Position numbers and translations under genes: made by a program
The notes under the pieces: generated by a model
The model's database searches: none
What the model was told of the DNA's origin: nothing
The model's input: the letters and a program-made list of their open reading frames with translations, nothing else
In this document: piece by piece, positions 48,452-62,021 of the stretch
Layout of the letters: every line of letters starts with the position of its first letter
How positions within the stretch are numbered: position 1 is the stretch's first letter
NCBI RefSeq assembly: GCF_964340395.1
Contig: NC_135565.1
Location: forward strand, 11,847,742 to 11,911,741
DNA: 64,000 bases
Source: Glandiceps talaboti
Taxonomy: Eukaryota > Hemichordata > Enteropneusta > Spengelidae
Reading direction: 5' to 3'

Positions 48452-48715
48452 AAAATACGAGTGACCTAAGGGGGGGGGGAAAGGGGACTTTGTCACTATT
48501 CGTCTAGCGAATAGTAGTGACAACATTTAGGTTAATCGCAAGAGTATGAATAACATAATTATACCAGGGCCAATAACAACAGTGAAAAATCGGGGGGAAT
48601 GTAATAGTAATTTTGAATGTTTTGTCTCATGTTTCACACACAGCAGAACCAGTGATGTAAATACGAATTGTTGTGACATAGACGCGCGTTGTCATGACGT
48701 AGCTAGAACGACCAG
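48452..48715 (+). repeat. Dispersed hairpin repeat family C, copy 3
   Basis: TAAAATACGAGTGACCTAAG followed by a G run, CACTATTCGTCTAGC, then CAGAACCAGTGATG and AGAACGACCAG. Confidence 0.65.
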
Positions 48716-51020
48716 AGTATTTGTTCCATATTTTTGTATTAACTTGGCGTGTGCATGGTATAATGATGGGTGTTTCTCAGACAAATGGAAAGTATAGTAA
48801 TGGCTAAACAATATATAAGTTAATTAGAAGGAAGGTAGTGTTTCAACAGCATTTTGAAGGTGGGTCTATTACTAAATTGTTCAATGGGCCAGACAGAAAA
48901 AGTTCCAATGTATGATTACTACGTATTTGATTATGTGTTAGTAGAAGGAGAGGTTAGAAAAATTATATCCATAATTTTTTTACGTAACTTATTTCATTCT
49001 TTATTTTATTAGCATTTGGTATTTGATGTGCATCTTAGACGAAATTTAACTTAGTAATGGGAGGTGGTTGGGGGGGGGGGTGTTGTACTTCACGTTCTTA
49101 GGTATTAAAGATACTTTGTGAATAATATCCTGTCCTGTCATAATAGTATTTGTCTAAATGTTTCTAGTTTGAGCAGTTTTTGTCGTGAATTCAATTCTAT
49201 AAACTAATATTTTAACAAAATATATTTTGTTACCATCGTCAAATTTCTTGAGGCTTCTAGGAATCTTCCCGCTCGTTATTATTGTAACTTGCACGCTTCA
49301 GTACTAAGACCAAAGGTGTGACATATGTATTGTTTAATTTTGACTCGTCAACGCGAATTTGCGGATTGAAATGAAGTGAAAAACGTATATTTAGATTTAT
49401 TGTATATTTAGATTGGTTAGGAATGATTTAAAATGCTAATTGCAGATGAAAAAGACAAAACATTTCTAAAACGTTCTGGTTTTCTGTTGTTATCGCCTAT
49501 CGCCTAACTATGCAAGCAGAGTGTGAGCTGGGTGACTAAGCATTCTAACTGATAGATTGATTGCAATGACATGATTCTGCAACATTGATTCTGTTTGTGT
49601 AATTCAGACTGTTTTCACTTTGCCTAGTAAATCTAACTCGTCACTGCTGATGTTTTTGAACCAGATGGGGATGGTAGGTACGAGTGAACTTATGTTTGAC
49701 GAGTTTTGGAGGTTTTTTTGTAGGAGCGCTGCTACACAACTCTCTTATTACTCCTTTATAATATACTAACTCGCTATATATTGATTATTTCAAAAAATGA
49801 ATATCGAATTCGAAATCGTGATTTTTACTTGTAAACATTGTTTCATCGTATAGTAGTATTGAAGAATATATAGGTCTTCTGATAAAGAGGTGATGAGTTC
49901 GAGATTATTCCACGTATAGACATGTTTTTAAAACTGACAGTTTACCACAGAAAAGGTGTAAAACTAAATATTGAATCTCAATCGAAGCAGCGCATCCACA
50001 GTTGTCAACCTTTTACGAGTAAGTTGATGTACAGTTCACTGTGCCGTCGAACAAGTTTGAAACCACTCGAATTCTTAATAAATGAATCTCGTTATCTAGG
50101 AGTGTTTGAAAAATGGAACGAGACGAATAGGAACATATCGTGGGTAAAACAATATATCTGACTAATAGACTGCATGTCATCTCACAAATGTAGTTTTTAT
50201 GAAGGTCGTTGGAAATTAAAATTTGACTATGAAATTATCAATAAGGCCTAACAAAAAAATTATATATATCACATGTGAGTGTCTAGTTCAGGGAGTTATG
50301 TTTTCCGTTGTTTTCCGTATGGCCTCTGTGTTATTGTTTCTTCTCATCGAATGTACAGCTAATACAGATTGGAAGAAAAGTTTTATATTGTCTTTTAAGT
50401 TGATGTCAGTTATTTCTTTGGTGACGTCACAATTTTCACGATTTTATTATTTATTTCTCAAGAATACGTAACAAAAGTTTAGGGTGGGCGTGAAAAATTA
50501 GGTGTGGTCGGTTAACCCGGAACCGAACAATTTTTTATAGGCCTAATATTGATTTACCAAAACAAGAAAGCCTTCGATGGTGTATTTTGTCAATTTTCTT
50601 AACGTGGCTTTCGGTCGTCCTTACAATATACGTTGTTAGAGTAACGGTGTGATAAGACATTGTAACATTATAATCCACACACAAGGCGAAAAAAATTGAG
50701 AATTAAACAAAATGTTTTTCTTTAAGATTAATTTCGTTTTCGTCGCAAACTGTACTACTTTTGCAAAACAAATAGAGTGTTACATCACATATAAGAAATA
50801 TCGAATTAAGTCAGAGATATGTTTTCACTCACCAATAGATGGAAAACTAGAAATGCGTCAGCACTGCAGTCTTCAGATATAGTTTGACTGTTCATGTATC
50901 TAGAGGAAGATATATCATGTCATGCAATTTATCTGAGACACCTCTCATCCGCTCCACCAATCACTGTCTTTCAAGGCCAACTGGGTAGTTTGATTGACAG
51001 CTCATCAGAATGTTTGTTTG
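48716..51020. other. Intergenic, no gene seen apart from family A copy 4
   Basis: AT-rich; a 79-codon open frame at 49922-50161 has no recognised domain. Confidence 0.5.
50270..50549 (+). repeat. Dispersed repeat family A, copy 4
   Basis: Full-length copy, from GTGTCTAGTTCAGGGAGTTA to ATAGGCCTA, in the same orientation as the 10.74 kb copy. Contains TGACGTCA. Confidence 0.6.
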
Positions 51021-51098
51021 ACATACATACATACATACATACATACATACATACATACATACATACATACATACATACATACATACATACATACACAC

Positions 51099-51129
<31 letters not shown>

Positions 51130-51176
51130 CATACATACATACATACATACACACACACATATATATATACATATAT
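51021..51176 (+). repeat. (CATA)n microsatellite, about 155 bases
   Basis: Long ACAT tract followed by CACA and TATA dinucleotides. Confidence 0.95.
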
Positions 51177-51323
51177 AAGGTTGTACAAAAGATCTTCATT
51201 AAATTCTCATTAGGTAAATTGTTTTAATATCTGTATTAATAAGGTGAATGTATTAATTTTATCATTTGAAAAAAGTGATCATCCCTGTTTGGACGCATGC
51301 ATGTATGCGGACGGACGGATGGT

Positions 51324-51324
51324 C

Positions 51325-51379
<55 letters not shown>
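51324..51379 (+). repeat. (CAGA)n microsatellite
   Basis: Tetranucleotide tract after CGGACGGACGG. Confidence 0.9.
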
Positions 51380-51537
51380 GACGGAAAGACACAGACAACT
51401 GTACAAAATGGATAACTTAGGTCATGAATAATTCTAATTATTATTTTGATTTTTCATTTAATGAGATTAATGCATATTTGTCTACGTTTGGCGTATCCCA
51501 CATTTCTATGTACTGTTTGTTGTCATGGTTATACGGA

Positions 51538-53296
51538 GTAAACACTTATTTTGTGCAATGGAAAACCCCACAGGACTTGCGATGACACTACATGTGACAG
51601 GTTATCGAAATTCACGATCTTCTTATGTTAATCAACACATCTTTCATATACATGTGCTTACTTCACAATAAACTCTCATTATGCTCCATCTGCACTACTG
51701 TATAATTAGATATGTCTTTTGAAGTGAAGTGGGGAACTGAAATGATGTGGGTGTTGAAGCAAAAACACACCATTAGTCACATTGTTTCGTCATTGTGTCC
51801 TTTTTGTAATGAAAATGCGACTGGGCACAAAGAAATTTATATGCAGCCTTCTTCAATTGCCTCGAACATAACGTGATTACGGTTACGCATAAACAAATGG
51901 GTCTCTTTATTTACAGTTTTAATCTGTCGCAAATTTGGCACTGACCATGATCAGCAGCGTTGACAAGACATGTCATTTGTGAACTCTACTTTATAATGGA
52001 CCATATTCTTAAATGGCAGCTGAGATCTCGCACAATGCCGATCATCGTTACTAGCTTATGCATGATCGACTGTTTGTCCAGTGTGATAATCTCCCAGAAG
52101 ATTAGACATAAAGCAAATTTTCGCAGTAACTGATTTCTCGCCAATTATAAGATTAGGGGTGTTTTAATTTAGATAAGAGGAGAGAATTGACAAGGCGTCT
52201 TTATTTAGTCTAAAGAAAAGAGAGAATTACATACAGCCTCAGACTTTTAGTGGTCTGATCAATATCACACACAAAATAAGTTATATTGCAGTCGTTATTT
52301 CTCTGATACCTGTAAACTAGCCAACGGATCGTTTCTCATATGCCCCTATAGTCTCTAAGGGGGGTTTCCAATATACCCCAAAAGTTTCTGAAGGGCATTT
52401 CTCAGATGGTATAATCACGTCAGACAGATTTTCAACCGATTCTAGTGTGCAAATTGAAACGAAAAAGGTAAAAAGCTTTGGGGAATTGAAAGGTTTGAGT
52501 CTGGCATATATTAAAATAGGTTATGAAGCACAGAGGAAGTTGAATATTACACAAAACACTTGAAATCCTTTGGTTCTTCAAGAAATCAACACTTTATTGT
52601 TGACCGATTCTTAGCGTGTAAGTTGTTTCCGTAGACTTGTTAATATTGTTTGCCTCAATATCAAACAAAACGTTTCAAAACATGTAAATTGAGAGAAGAA
52701 AGTTGAAAGTAGTAGAAATATTGAAATCCACCGGTTCTATCTTTAAGGGTATTAAAAACCAGAATTTAAATCCCTGATTCTTACATTAGTGATATCTTAT
52801 GATTGGATATGAAGGGCTTAAAATAATAGAATCATTCGTTTGTTCAGGAATAACTTTTTTGTACTAATTCTTTCAGGCAACTGTTTTTCACACCAACAAT
52901 TTAATCCTAATCTCAACCAGGCATTGAAACGATTCCTTGTAGTGAAGGGTAGTTTAATCATATCTTATCTCCTCATATTCATTCCAGATTTTTATGAAAG
53001 GGGAACGTCACTCCAGGAACGGAAGGCATTTTCATGAACGATGGGTTCTGGAGCATCATGTCATGGTTTTACATCACGCACATCACACGTGGTTTCAGGG
53101 AAATACCTTGAAGTTAACGTTGTCCACCATTGGGGGGGGGGGGGGGGCTTTGCTGATTACCTTGTCATAATTTTGTAATTATGAACGGTGGTTGTGTGCA
53201 GACATGACGTTGTTTATACATTACGTCAAACACCTAGTTAGAGAAGTGAAGATGATGTTTTAATGTAATGGGTGGCAAGGCAATAGGAACACTAAT
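51538..53296 (+). repeat. Large inverted duplication 2, left arm
   Basis: Reverse-complementary to 56372-57972, for example GGAAAACCCCACAGGACTTG, GGTATTAAAAACCAGAATTT and AATAGGAACACTAAT. It holds an extra 260-base block (about 52884-53145, ending in a G run) not present in the right arm. Confidence 0.85.
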
Positions 53297-53616
53297 CGCA
53301 TGGATTTATCTGTGAATCCTCCAGCATGATTGCCACAGATTCAATCTTACAGCCAACACAGCATGCAATGGGAAGTGTTTATAGAATGTAGTGTAGGCAT
53401 ATATCTAATTACTAAAATATGCAAATAACTTATTAAAACCAAAAGCTACATCAGTAATATTTTAAGGACAGAAATTACCGAAATCTATTAATTACTTAAA
53501 CTGTTCATTAATATTCAAGGAATGTTTACCAAAACCTAATCATTTCTTGCCATTACCCTACGGTACACGTGCACCAAATTTCGTTTGAATTGAGAAAGCG
53601 TTGAAACTGACAGACA

Positions 53617-53617
53617 A

Positions 53618-53684
<67 letters not shown>

Positions 53685-53710
53685 CACGCACGCACGCGCG
53701 CACACACACG
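53617..53710 (+). repeat. (CAGA)n followed by (CACG)n
   Basis: Two adjoining simple tracts in the spacer of inverted duplication 2. Confidence 0.9.
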
Positions 53711-54809
53711 TCATCCCCAGTATAAAGCCTTCCTTACAAAAGGTAAAATTGGGATACCCTTGCTCTTATATCACCGAACGTTCGGAGATTGAAAACAGAA
53801 CCTTTGCGTCATGTTGTCATAAATAAGACCGTTTCCCCATAGATCATAATACATGTACTGCTATACCCACAATGACCAATCAGAAGCCTGAATTTCTACA
53901 AGTTTGTCGGAATACACTTTTTCATCCACTTCTCCTCAACCATACAAATCTAATAGTTTGCATTTAACAAACTTTTGCAACATTTTCAGTAAACAGCACG
54001 TTTATTCCCGCCCAAACATTAAAGATACACCAAAGCAAAGACGTAAAAAGGAAATCAAATGTTCTTGTTTTTGTAACGTCATTCGAAGGAGACACAGCAC
54101 CATGCCTATATCATTAGCACTACTGAGTCATATCATTTCATTTGTGCTAAAAAGTGCTCACCATGGGAGAGGGACACCCATACATACCCTCCCATCTAGC
54201 GATCATGGTGATGCTGTTTCTCTCGCAAATCGAGATTGGATGGAAAGCCCTGTTGGACAAGTATTCCCAAGTATATGTTACAACCCAATGTGAGATCTCT
54301 CCCTGCAAAGCATCTATTTGTAAAGAAATGTGTTCTTCTGTATGGCCTGTTTACGGTACTTACGGTATATTCCATTCAACTTCTCATATGTTCGAATTCG
54401 TAACTTGTAACTAGAATTGGAAAAAGTTGATATTACGCATCGTCGCAAACCACGGCCTCCTTTACGGCACCGTCGAAACTTGCCTTAAGAACAAGCTCGT
54501 TAAATAACAGCTCTGGTTTGCGAGAATGATATTACGGTTCAACATCTCAACGCATTATTGCCCAGTCAACATGGTCGTCATCATGGGGAATTTAAATGAA
54601 GTGACATGCAGATGAACACATGGACACACATTAGCGAATAGAATAGAGCCCTGTCCTTGTGTTATCTGCATATCACTCCATTTGAATTGAATGCCCCATG
54701 TTGGTGACGAACAAGCAGATTGGGCAATATACGTTGCGGTCTGGATTTTGCCAAAATATGGAGCGCCCTCATTTATTGTAAACTTTATTAACCTCTGAAC
54801 TTATCCTTC

Positions 54810-54817
54810 TGTTTGTT

Positions 54818-54890
<73 letters not shown>

Positions 54891-54893
54891 GAC
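54810..54893 (+). repeat. (TCTG)n microsatellite in duplicon B
   Basis: The equivalent place in duplicon A has only a few diverged units, so this tract expanded after duplication or shrank in copy A. Confidence 0.9.
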
Positions 54894-55329
54894 TGTTTTG
54901 TAATGCATATCATCGAATCATTTGCCTAAATAATTATGTGGGTAATCAAGTAACATCTTAAGGCAAGCTTTATATTCCATTAAAAGTTGTATAAACGTTA
55001 ATTAGTGATCATAAAAAAGACGTATTTCGTAAATGTTGCAGATATAGATTTATATATTATATGTCGACATTCGAGTATTATGTTAAAGTGGAGACAATAC
55101 TGCTGGCTGATACATAACACCTATCGATATTAGGTCTACTTAAATCAACAGGTCTTTCATAGTATCTATCTCTTCCACAACTGCTTTGTTTGTGAGGCTA
55201 TAGCTGTTTGATTTGTTGTCGTTGATTTCACACAGTGAGTCAATCATGAAGAGTTCCATTTACAAATCGACGAAGCGCGAATTCTATGATAACACCAAAA
55301 GTTAATATTCGAAAAAGACATTTTCAGCA

Positions 55330-56020
55330 GATTAACATATGGAAACCCTACACCCTGACAGCTACGTATTCCTCAAGGATTACCATATGGAAACCCCTCT
55401 GACAAATACCTTATAGAGTACCATATGGAACCCCTCCCCTCTGAGGACTGCCTAAAAGACTACCATGTGGAAATCTTCCACTCTGACAACTACTCAAAGA
55501 GAACCATATGGAACCCCTCCCCCTGACAGTTCCCTCAAAGACTATCACATGGAAATCCTTCAGTCTGACAACTAACTCAAAGGCTATCGTATGCCCCCCC
55601 CCCCCTTCTCGGTAACTACCTCAAAAAGTATCACATGGAAACTTACACCATGACAACTACCTCAAAGACTACCGTATGGAATCGCTCCCCTCTGACAACT
55701 GCCTCAAGGACTACCATATGGAAACCCCCTCTGACAACTACTTCAAAGAGTACGAAATGGAAACCCTCCCTTTGAGCGATCTCCTCAAAGACAATGTATA
55801 GAAATCCCCCCTCTGACAACTGCCTCAGAGACTACTACTATATGGAAACGCTCCCCTCGAGCGACTGCCTTAAAGACGACATATGGAAATCCTCCACTCT
55901 GACAACTACCTCAAAGACTACCATATGGAAACCCCCTCTGACATCTACTTTAAAGAGTACCATATTTAACCCCCCCCCCCCTTTGACAACTACCTCAAAT
56001 ACTACCGTATGGACATTAAA
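55330..56020 (+). repeat. Degenerate tandem repeat of about 42-47 bp in duplicon B
   Basis: The same unit as in duplicon A (CTCTGACAACTACCTCAAAG and CTACCATATGG), fewer copies, several units disrupted by C runs. Confidence 0.85.
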
Positions 56021-56371
56021 ATTGACTCTTGAGACTATCAAATCTTCAGGTCATCATATACGTAACAAAAGGATACACTGCATACGAGACTATGTTTGTT
56101 GTATAACTGCAACATAGACTTTAATTATCAAAGCTCTGAGCTCGGCTGCACAGCCTCACTCCATAGCCAGAGTCAGGAGACGCAGATGCTGTCAACTCCG
56201 CGGTCAAAATCCAAGTCATGGAACTGCAACACTATGGTCGTTACAATAATTAAATCACAATAACTCACGCATATGAGATGAGCTTTTAGGATAACAATAA
56301 GTTATGCATGGTTATGAGCGCCGTGGAAATGAAATAAAGGACACGGAATTTGACATCTCCAGGCATACAAC

Positions 56372-57972
56372 ATTAGTGTTCCTATTGCCTTGTCACCCAT
56401 TGCAATAAAATATCATCTTCATTTCTCTAACACGGTGTTTGACGACATGTATAAACCACGTCATGTCTGCACCCAACCACTGTAATTACAAAGTCATGAC
56501 AAGGTAATCAGGAAAGCAGTTGCCTAAAAGAATTAGTACAAAAAAGTTATTCCTGAACAAACGAATGATTCTATTATTTTAAGCCCTTCAGATCCAATCA
56601 TAAGATATCACTAATGATAGAATCAGGGATTTAAATTCTGGTTTTTAATACCCTTAAAGATAGAACCGGTGGATTTCAATATTTCTACTACTTTCAACTT
56701 TCTTCTCTCAATTTACATGTTTTGAAACGTTTTGTTTGATATTGAGGCAAACAATATGTTTGTTAACAAGTCTACGGAAACAACTTACACGCTAAGAATC
56801 GGTCAACAATAAAGTGTTGATTTCTTGAAGAACCAATGGATTCCAAGTGTTTTGTGTAATATTCAACTTCCTCTGTGCTTCATAACCTATTTTAATATAT
56901 GCCAGACGCAAACCTTTCAATTCCCCAAAGCTTTTTACCTTTTTTGTTTCAATTTGCACACTAGAATCGGTTGAAAATTTGTCTGACGTGATTACGCCAT
57001 CTGTGAAATGCCCTTCAGAAACTTTTGGGGTATATTGGAAACCCCCCTTAGAGACTATAGGGGCATATGAGAAACGATCCGTTGGCTAATTTACAGGTAT
57101 CAGAGAAATGACGACTGCAATATAACTTATTTTGTGTGTGATATTGATCAATCAATCATTGAGTTTTAAAACTATTTTTTGCCCTGGCTACTTTGCTGTC
57201 AGCTGTATCTCAGACCACTAAAAGTCTGAAGCTGTATGTAATTCTTTCTTTTCGTTAGACTAAATAAAGACGCCTTGTCAATTCTCTCCTCTTATCTAAA
57301 TTAAAACACCCCTAATCTTATAATTGGCGAGAGATCAGTTACTGCGAAAATTTGCTTTATGTCTAATCTTCTGGGAGATTATCACACTGGACAAACAGTC
57401 GATCATGCATAAGCTAGTAACGATGATCGGCATTGTGCGAGATCTCAGCTGCCATTTAAGAATATGGTCCATTATAAAGTACAGTTCACAAATGACATGT
57501 CTTGTCAACGCTGCTGATCCTGGTCAGTGTCTTTGAGAAGACTGCTATAAAAGTAACCGACGCCAAATTTGCGACAGATTAAAACTATCAATAAAGAGAC
57601 CCATTTGTTTATGCGTAACCGTAATCACGTTATGTTCGAGGCAATTGGAACCTCAAAGAAGGCTACATATAAATTTCTTTGTGCCCAGTCGCATTTTCAT
57701 TACAAAAAGGACACAATGACGAAACAATGTGACTAATGGTGTGTTTCTGCTTCAACACCCACATCATTTCAGTTCCCCACTTCACTTCAAAAGACATATC
57801 TAATTATACAGTAGTGCAGATGGAGCATAATGAGAGTTTATTGTGAAGTAAGCACATGTATATGAAAGATGTGTTGATTAACATAAGAAGATCGTGAATT
57901 TCGATAACCTGTCACATTTAGTGTCATCGCAAGTCCTGTGGGGTTTTCCATTGCACAAACTAAGTGTTTCAC
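56372..57972 (-). repeat. Large inverted duplication 2, right arm
   Basis: Mirror of 51538-53296 at roughly 90-95 percent identity. Includes a family G repeat (57120-57400). It begins about 45 bases after duplicon B ends. Confidence 0.85.
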
Positions 57973-58521
57973 TACACCAAATGATACATATTCGCATACG
58001 AAAACGTTTGCATTTGTAGTAAATATCTAGTGGCATATCCTACTATTCAGACATATGCACACGTATTCTAAGAATTTGGAGTCGACGTATGCTCATAAGA
58101 ATAGCATGAAAAACGATGAGAAGATGAACCACTTTTGCACATAATATTCACAGCATATTCTCACCATGAATATCTTAGCATACGCCTATGAATAGGATGT
58201 GAATACATGCCTTATGATAGGAATATGGACGTATTTTAACCATAATCAGGGCATATTCAGGGATATGTAAACGTATTATTAACGTAAACTGATGAGAATA
58301 CTATAGGCATACCCATATGAATACTCACGAATATCTTTCATACCCGATGCATACATTTGCATAAATGATTACACAAACACGTTATTAATTAATAATAAGA
58401 ATAATTTATTAAAGGAGTGTACTCCAGAGGTGATTATCTAAACCATTACAAAACAGAGAAGAAAAGAAATATGTGAAACAATTATCTATATCTAGTTGTC
58501 ACTTGCTATTTATATGTAGGT

Positions 58522-58525
<4 letters not shown>

Positions 58526-58613
<88 letters not shown>
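58526..58613 (+). repeat. (AT)n microsatellite
   Basis: Pure AT dinucleotide of about 88 bases. Confidence 0.95.
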
Positions 58614-58617
<4 letters not shown>

Positions 58618-59502
58618 ATATTGGAATGGGTCGGCTAGGTCCTACCTTTCTCTGAATAACTGATCTATTGTGTTTGCTAGTCTATTCACACGAATGCTGT
58701 ATTGTGACATCAAGTGTATACTCATAAATTCCCATTCAAGAAATAGTTGCTCATCAATGCAGCGACCTCTACGACAATCTCTTAAATCACTTCCTTTTCG
58801 TCAAGTTATTAATTCCTCACAAATAGTTGTACGCCCTCTTTTGATGATCAAAGGAGACATAAGCAATAGCCGGTAAAACAAAAGAATCAGAATAATATGA
58901 TAAATGATAATGAGAGTGAACTATGCTATTTTGAAACTATCATAATTTGATAGTATTAATGTTTCGGTTGCATTGACACTGACCTCGATCAACTTCATAC
59001 TGAAGAATTGAGTTCATTTAACTATAGTGAACTCTTAGCGGCCGTAATATATCGTCTCCGATAATAAGCGATTGCTTTCATTTCTAGTTTAAGTTTTTTT
59101 CTTCAGAAAAACAATACAAAAGTTCTTCGAAAATCGACAAATAATTAACAAGCCCTTCCTTCTCTTTAGTTACTGACATAAAATACCAATACTAACAATA
59201 TCAAAGTTAAAGGCACTGACATGCCCAGAATTACAGCTAGTAAATTGGCTCAATGTGCAAACTTGGTGAAATGCACCGTGGTTGTCTAGCACAACATATG
59301 ATATATGTAAACTCTTGTAGAACTACATACACACTGGCAGTTTGGTCAGATATTTATATTATTGCCATATCTCTATATGCACATTATGGAAAATTAGTGA
59401 AACATTTACACGTAATTTAGTACAATAAATTTAACAATATAACCTGAAGAGAGTGAAGACAAAATATTGGAAACACTAATAGTTTTCGCCTTAGACTTGA
59501 AG

Positions 59503-59815
59503 GGCACAAGCTGAGTTTATAAGTACTTCGGTGTAATTTTTGCAGTATTGTACTTACTGAAGCACACTTAACCACCACCACCACTTGTGATTGACTGAAC
59601 TCAAACATGGTTGTCATGATATAATTAAAAAAAATATCCGATGATTTCATTTATAATACGTAATGATATAAAAACATGTTCAGGAAATCAGTACTATGTA
59701 ATCGTAATGTCATGGGAAACGACATGCATTAATATTAACAATGCACTGGAATGTGGTTTGTTAAAGTATTTTCACTTGAGTAATATGCTTACAAACTCAG
59801 TTTGTGCCACTTTAA
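59503..59815. mobile_element. MITE family E, copy 2
   Basis: GGGCACAAGCTGAGTTTATA to AAACTCAGTTTGTGCCACTT, internally conserved with the NDUFA9 intron 8 copy. A single end is present at 3612-3650. Confidence 0.7.
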
Positions 59816-60113
59816 AACACCCTCCCTTCGCTCAAACTTTACCTAAATTTGCTCAAAGCATTTTAGGGCAAATTCAGTTTTACGGCCGGAGGGGGAGGGG
59901 GGGGGCTAAGTCATCACTTTTACAAAGCAGATCGGTGGGACGGTTTGACTTATTCCGAGTTTTGCCTCTCCGAATCAAACTAAGCCCCAGGAGCAGTTAT
60001 TAACCTTGTAAATTTGAAGAAAAAAAATGTTTCAGCTTTGCCGCAATTATGTAAGGTGCATTTACTTATGTACAATTATGTGGCAGGTTATAACCTTCCA
60101 TTAATAGTTTATC

Positions 60114-60115
<2 letters not shown>

Positions 60116-60147
<32 letters not shown>
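60116..60147 (+). repeat. (AC)n microsatellite
   Basis: Short dinucleotide tract. Confidence 0.85.
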
Positions 60148-60148
<1 letters not shown>

Positions 60149-61949
60149 ACGCGCATGTGTAATAAATTGAAAACTGGATAGTGCCCAATAAACTCAAGTA
60201 AAAACGTTTGGCTAGAATTTGTCATGTACATCATTATGTCAGCAAATCTACAATGTATACAATATCGTTAAAATTGGGACAATAACATTGTGCTGTAGAA
60301 TAATTTTTGAATTACTAATTGAGGTGTTGAAGACCATATTCCAGTATTCTTTGGCTATTCAACACCATCGCCTTCGGTAATTATAAACACCCCATGACAT
60401 ACACTTGGAGATTGCTTTTAACGTTTTTTTTTTGTTTTGTTTTTTTAAATAGTAATTGTTTTCATTTAGGGGTGGGGCTTCTTTCGGATGAAGGGCTCAC
60501 AAGGGGAAAAGTCTTTCAGTACAACACAAACAATTCCCGGCACATCCCCAGCCGTAAAAATGAACTCTCCCTTAACATGCAATTCATTGATTGTTCGTTT
60601 GCTACACAATGTCATCTAGTTCATCTTGTGTTACTTCCAAATTTCCCATTCCGATTCGTCGTCATCAGAACTCATATATAGCACTGTCTTATAAAATATT
60701 ATTTTCTTCTTGGCCGATTAACTGTCAACCGTCTCTGTAGTTTCTGCGAAGTAAAAGATGCCATAGTTTAATTATCTTTAGTATTAAGAAAACAATAACA
60801 AGTTACACAAATACAACTTTTACTTACTTATCTAAGTGATGATTTTTAGTAATTATGAATTACATTTCCAGCAACAATTACGCGAGAAATGTACCCATAT
60901 AATTTGGTAATATACTGTATCTATCCGAAACAAAGTAATATAGAAAAGTCCTACTAATGTCTGTGAAACACACTGAACGTACTTACAATGTAAACTATTT
61001 GTATATGTTCATGGTCGATTGAATAGGAGTGACTATATTTAGTCCTGAGTGCATGCAGTGTCATCCGATCCGATGTAACTGTATCGCACCAGTACTGATG
61101 AAGGTCAACACAGTCAGTATCACGTCAACACATGGCATTTTCAGTCAAAGTAAATGAATACATGTAAAACGCGCGCTATTTTTGTAAACGTTTCTTTTTT
61201 TCTTGAAAGAATGATTACAAACTGTGACTCGATGAATACTGATGCTTTGTTTTAAATTTTTATGATGAGAGGTGTAAAAAGGTAAATAACTGTGACGTAC
61301 CGAAACTCCTCTCAATATTTTTTTAGGGTCGAATCTTCTATCTTCTTATTCAGCAGGTTCAATCTGTATAATTTGCTGACGATAAATTCTCTTCTGAGTG
61401 TTTTCAACAACGTCCATCATTATGGAGCCTACAGATAGTATATATAACACACTAATTACTATATGTAATAGCCGTGTATGTGTTAATTGCCTGTTCAAGA
61501 ATCAACACATTTATACAATATATATAAACATGAAGTAAAGTAAGATTACAGTAATCTTTTATCAGTATTTTAAAGCCTTCAATCTCGAGGGAAACGGCTC
61601 TTTTAATTAACCCAATGTATATTGTTCCCAGGTTTCCGTTTCATTTTCCCTCCTGGATCTAGGAAGCACCGTTAACACTACACTTTTGAAGTGACCCATT
61701 TTAATTGCACACAAAAGGAAAAACTCGTTTTTACCTAGGACATTCAATTTTATCAATATCTTGCAAAATACCAGCATATTTACCGGTCTTAGTAATTTTA
61801 GAGAAAATGTACTAAAATAAATAGTTGATTTGTAAATGTTACGGAACTTTGTGAATTTGTTCTTTGTTTTTATAGTGTTCGTAAATATTGTACGACATCT
61901 CAAATAAATAATAGAATTATAAAAATATATGTATAAATAAATAAACAAA

Positions 61950-62021
61950 TTATTTAATTAATTAATTAATTAATTAATTAATTAATTAATTAATTAATTG
62001 ATTAATTAATTAATTAATTGA
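61950..62021 (+). repeat. (TTAA)n microsatellite
   Basis: Self-complementary tetranucleotide array. A second array is at 62388-62445, then (AAGT)n at 62451-62486. Confidence 0.9.

Larger units (their letters stand above)
54669..56325 (+). repeat. Duplicon copy B (1.66 kb)
   Basis: Second copy of the 33.9-35.8 kb duplicon, with fewer tandem units and an expanded (TCTG)n. It lies directly inside the right arm of inverted duplication 2. Confidence 0.85.

Noticed and set aside
53904-54414. Two overlapping open frames (one containing HPYIPSHLAIMVMLFLSQIE) considered as a dispanin/CD225-like fragment
   Set aside because: The resemblance is too weak, with no conserved cysteines and no second membrane segment.
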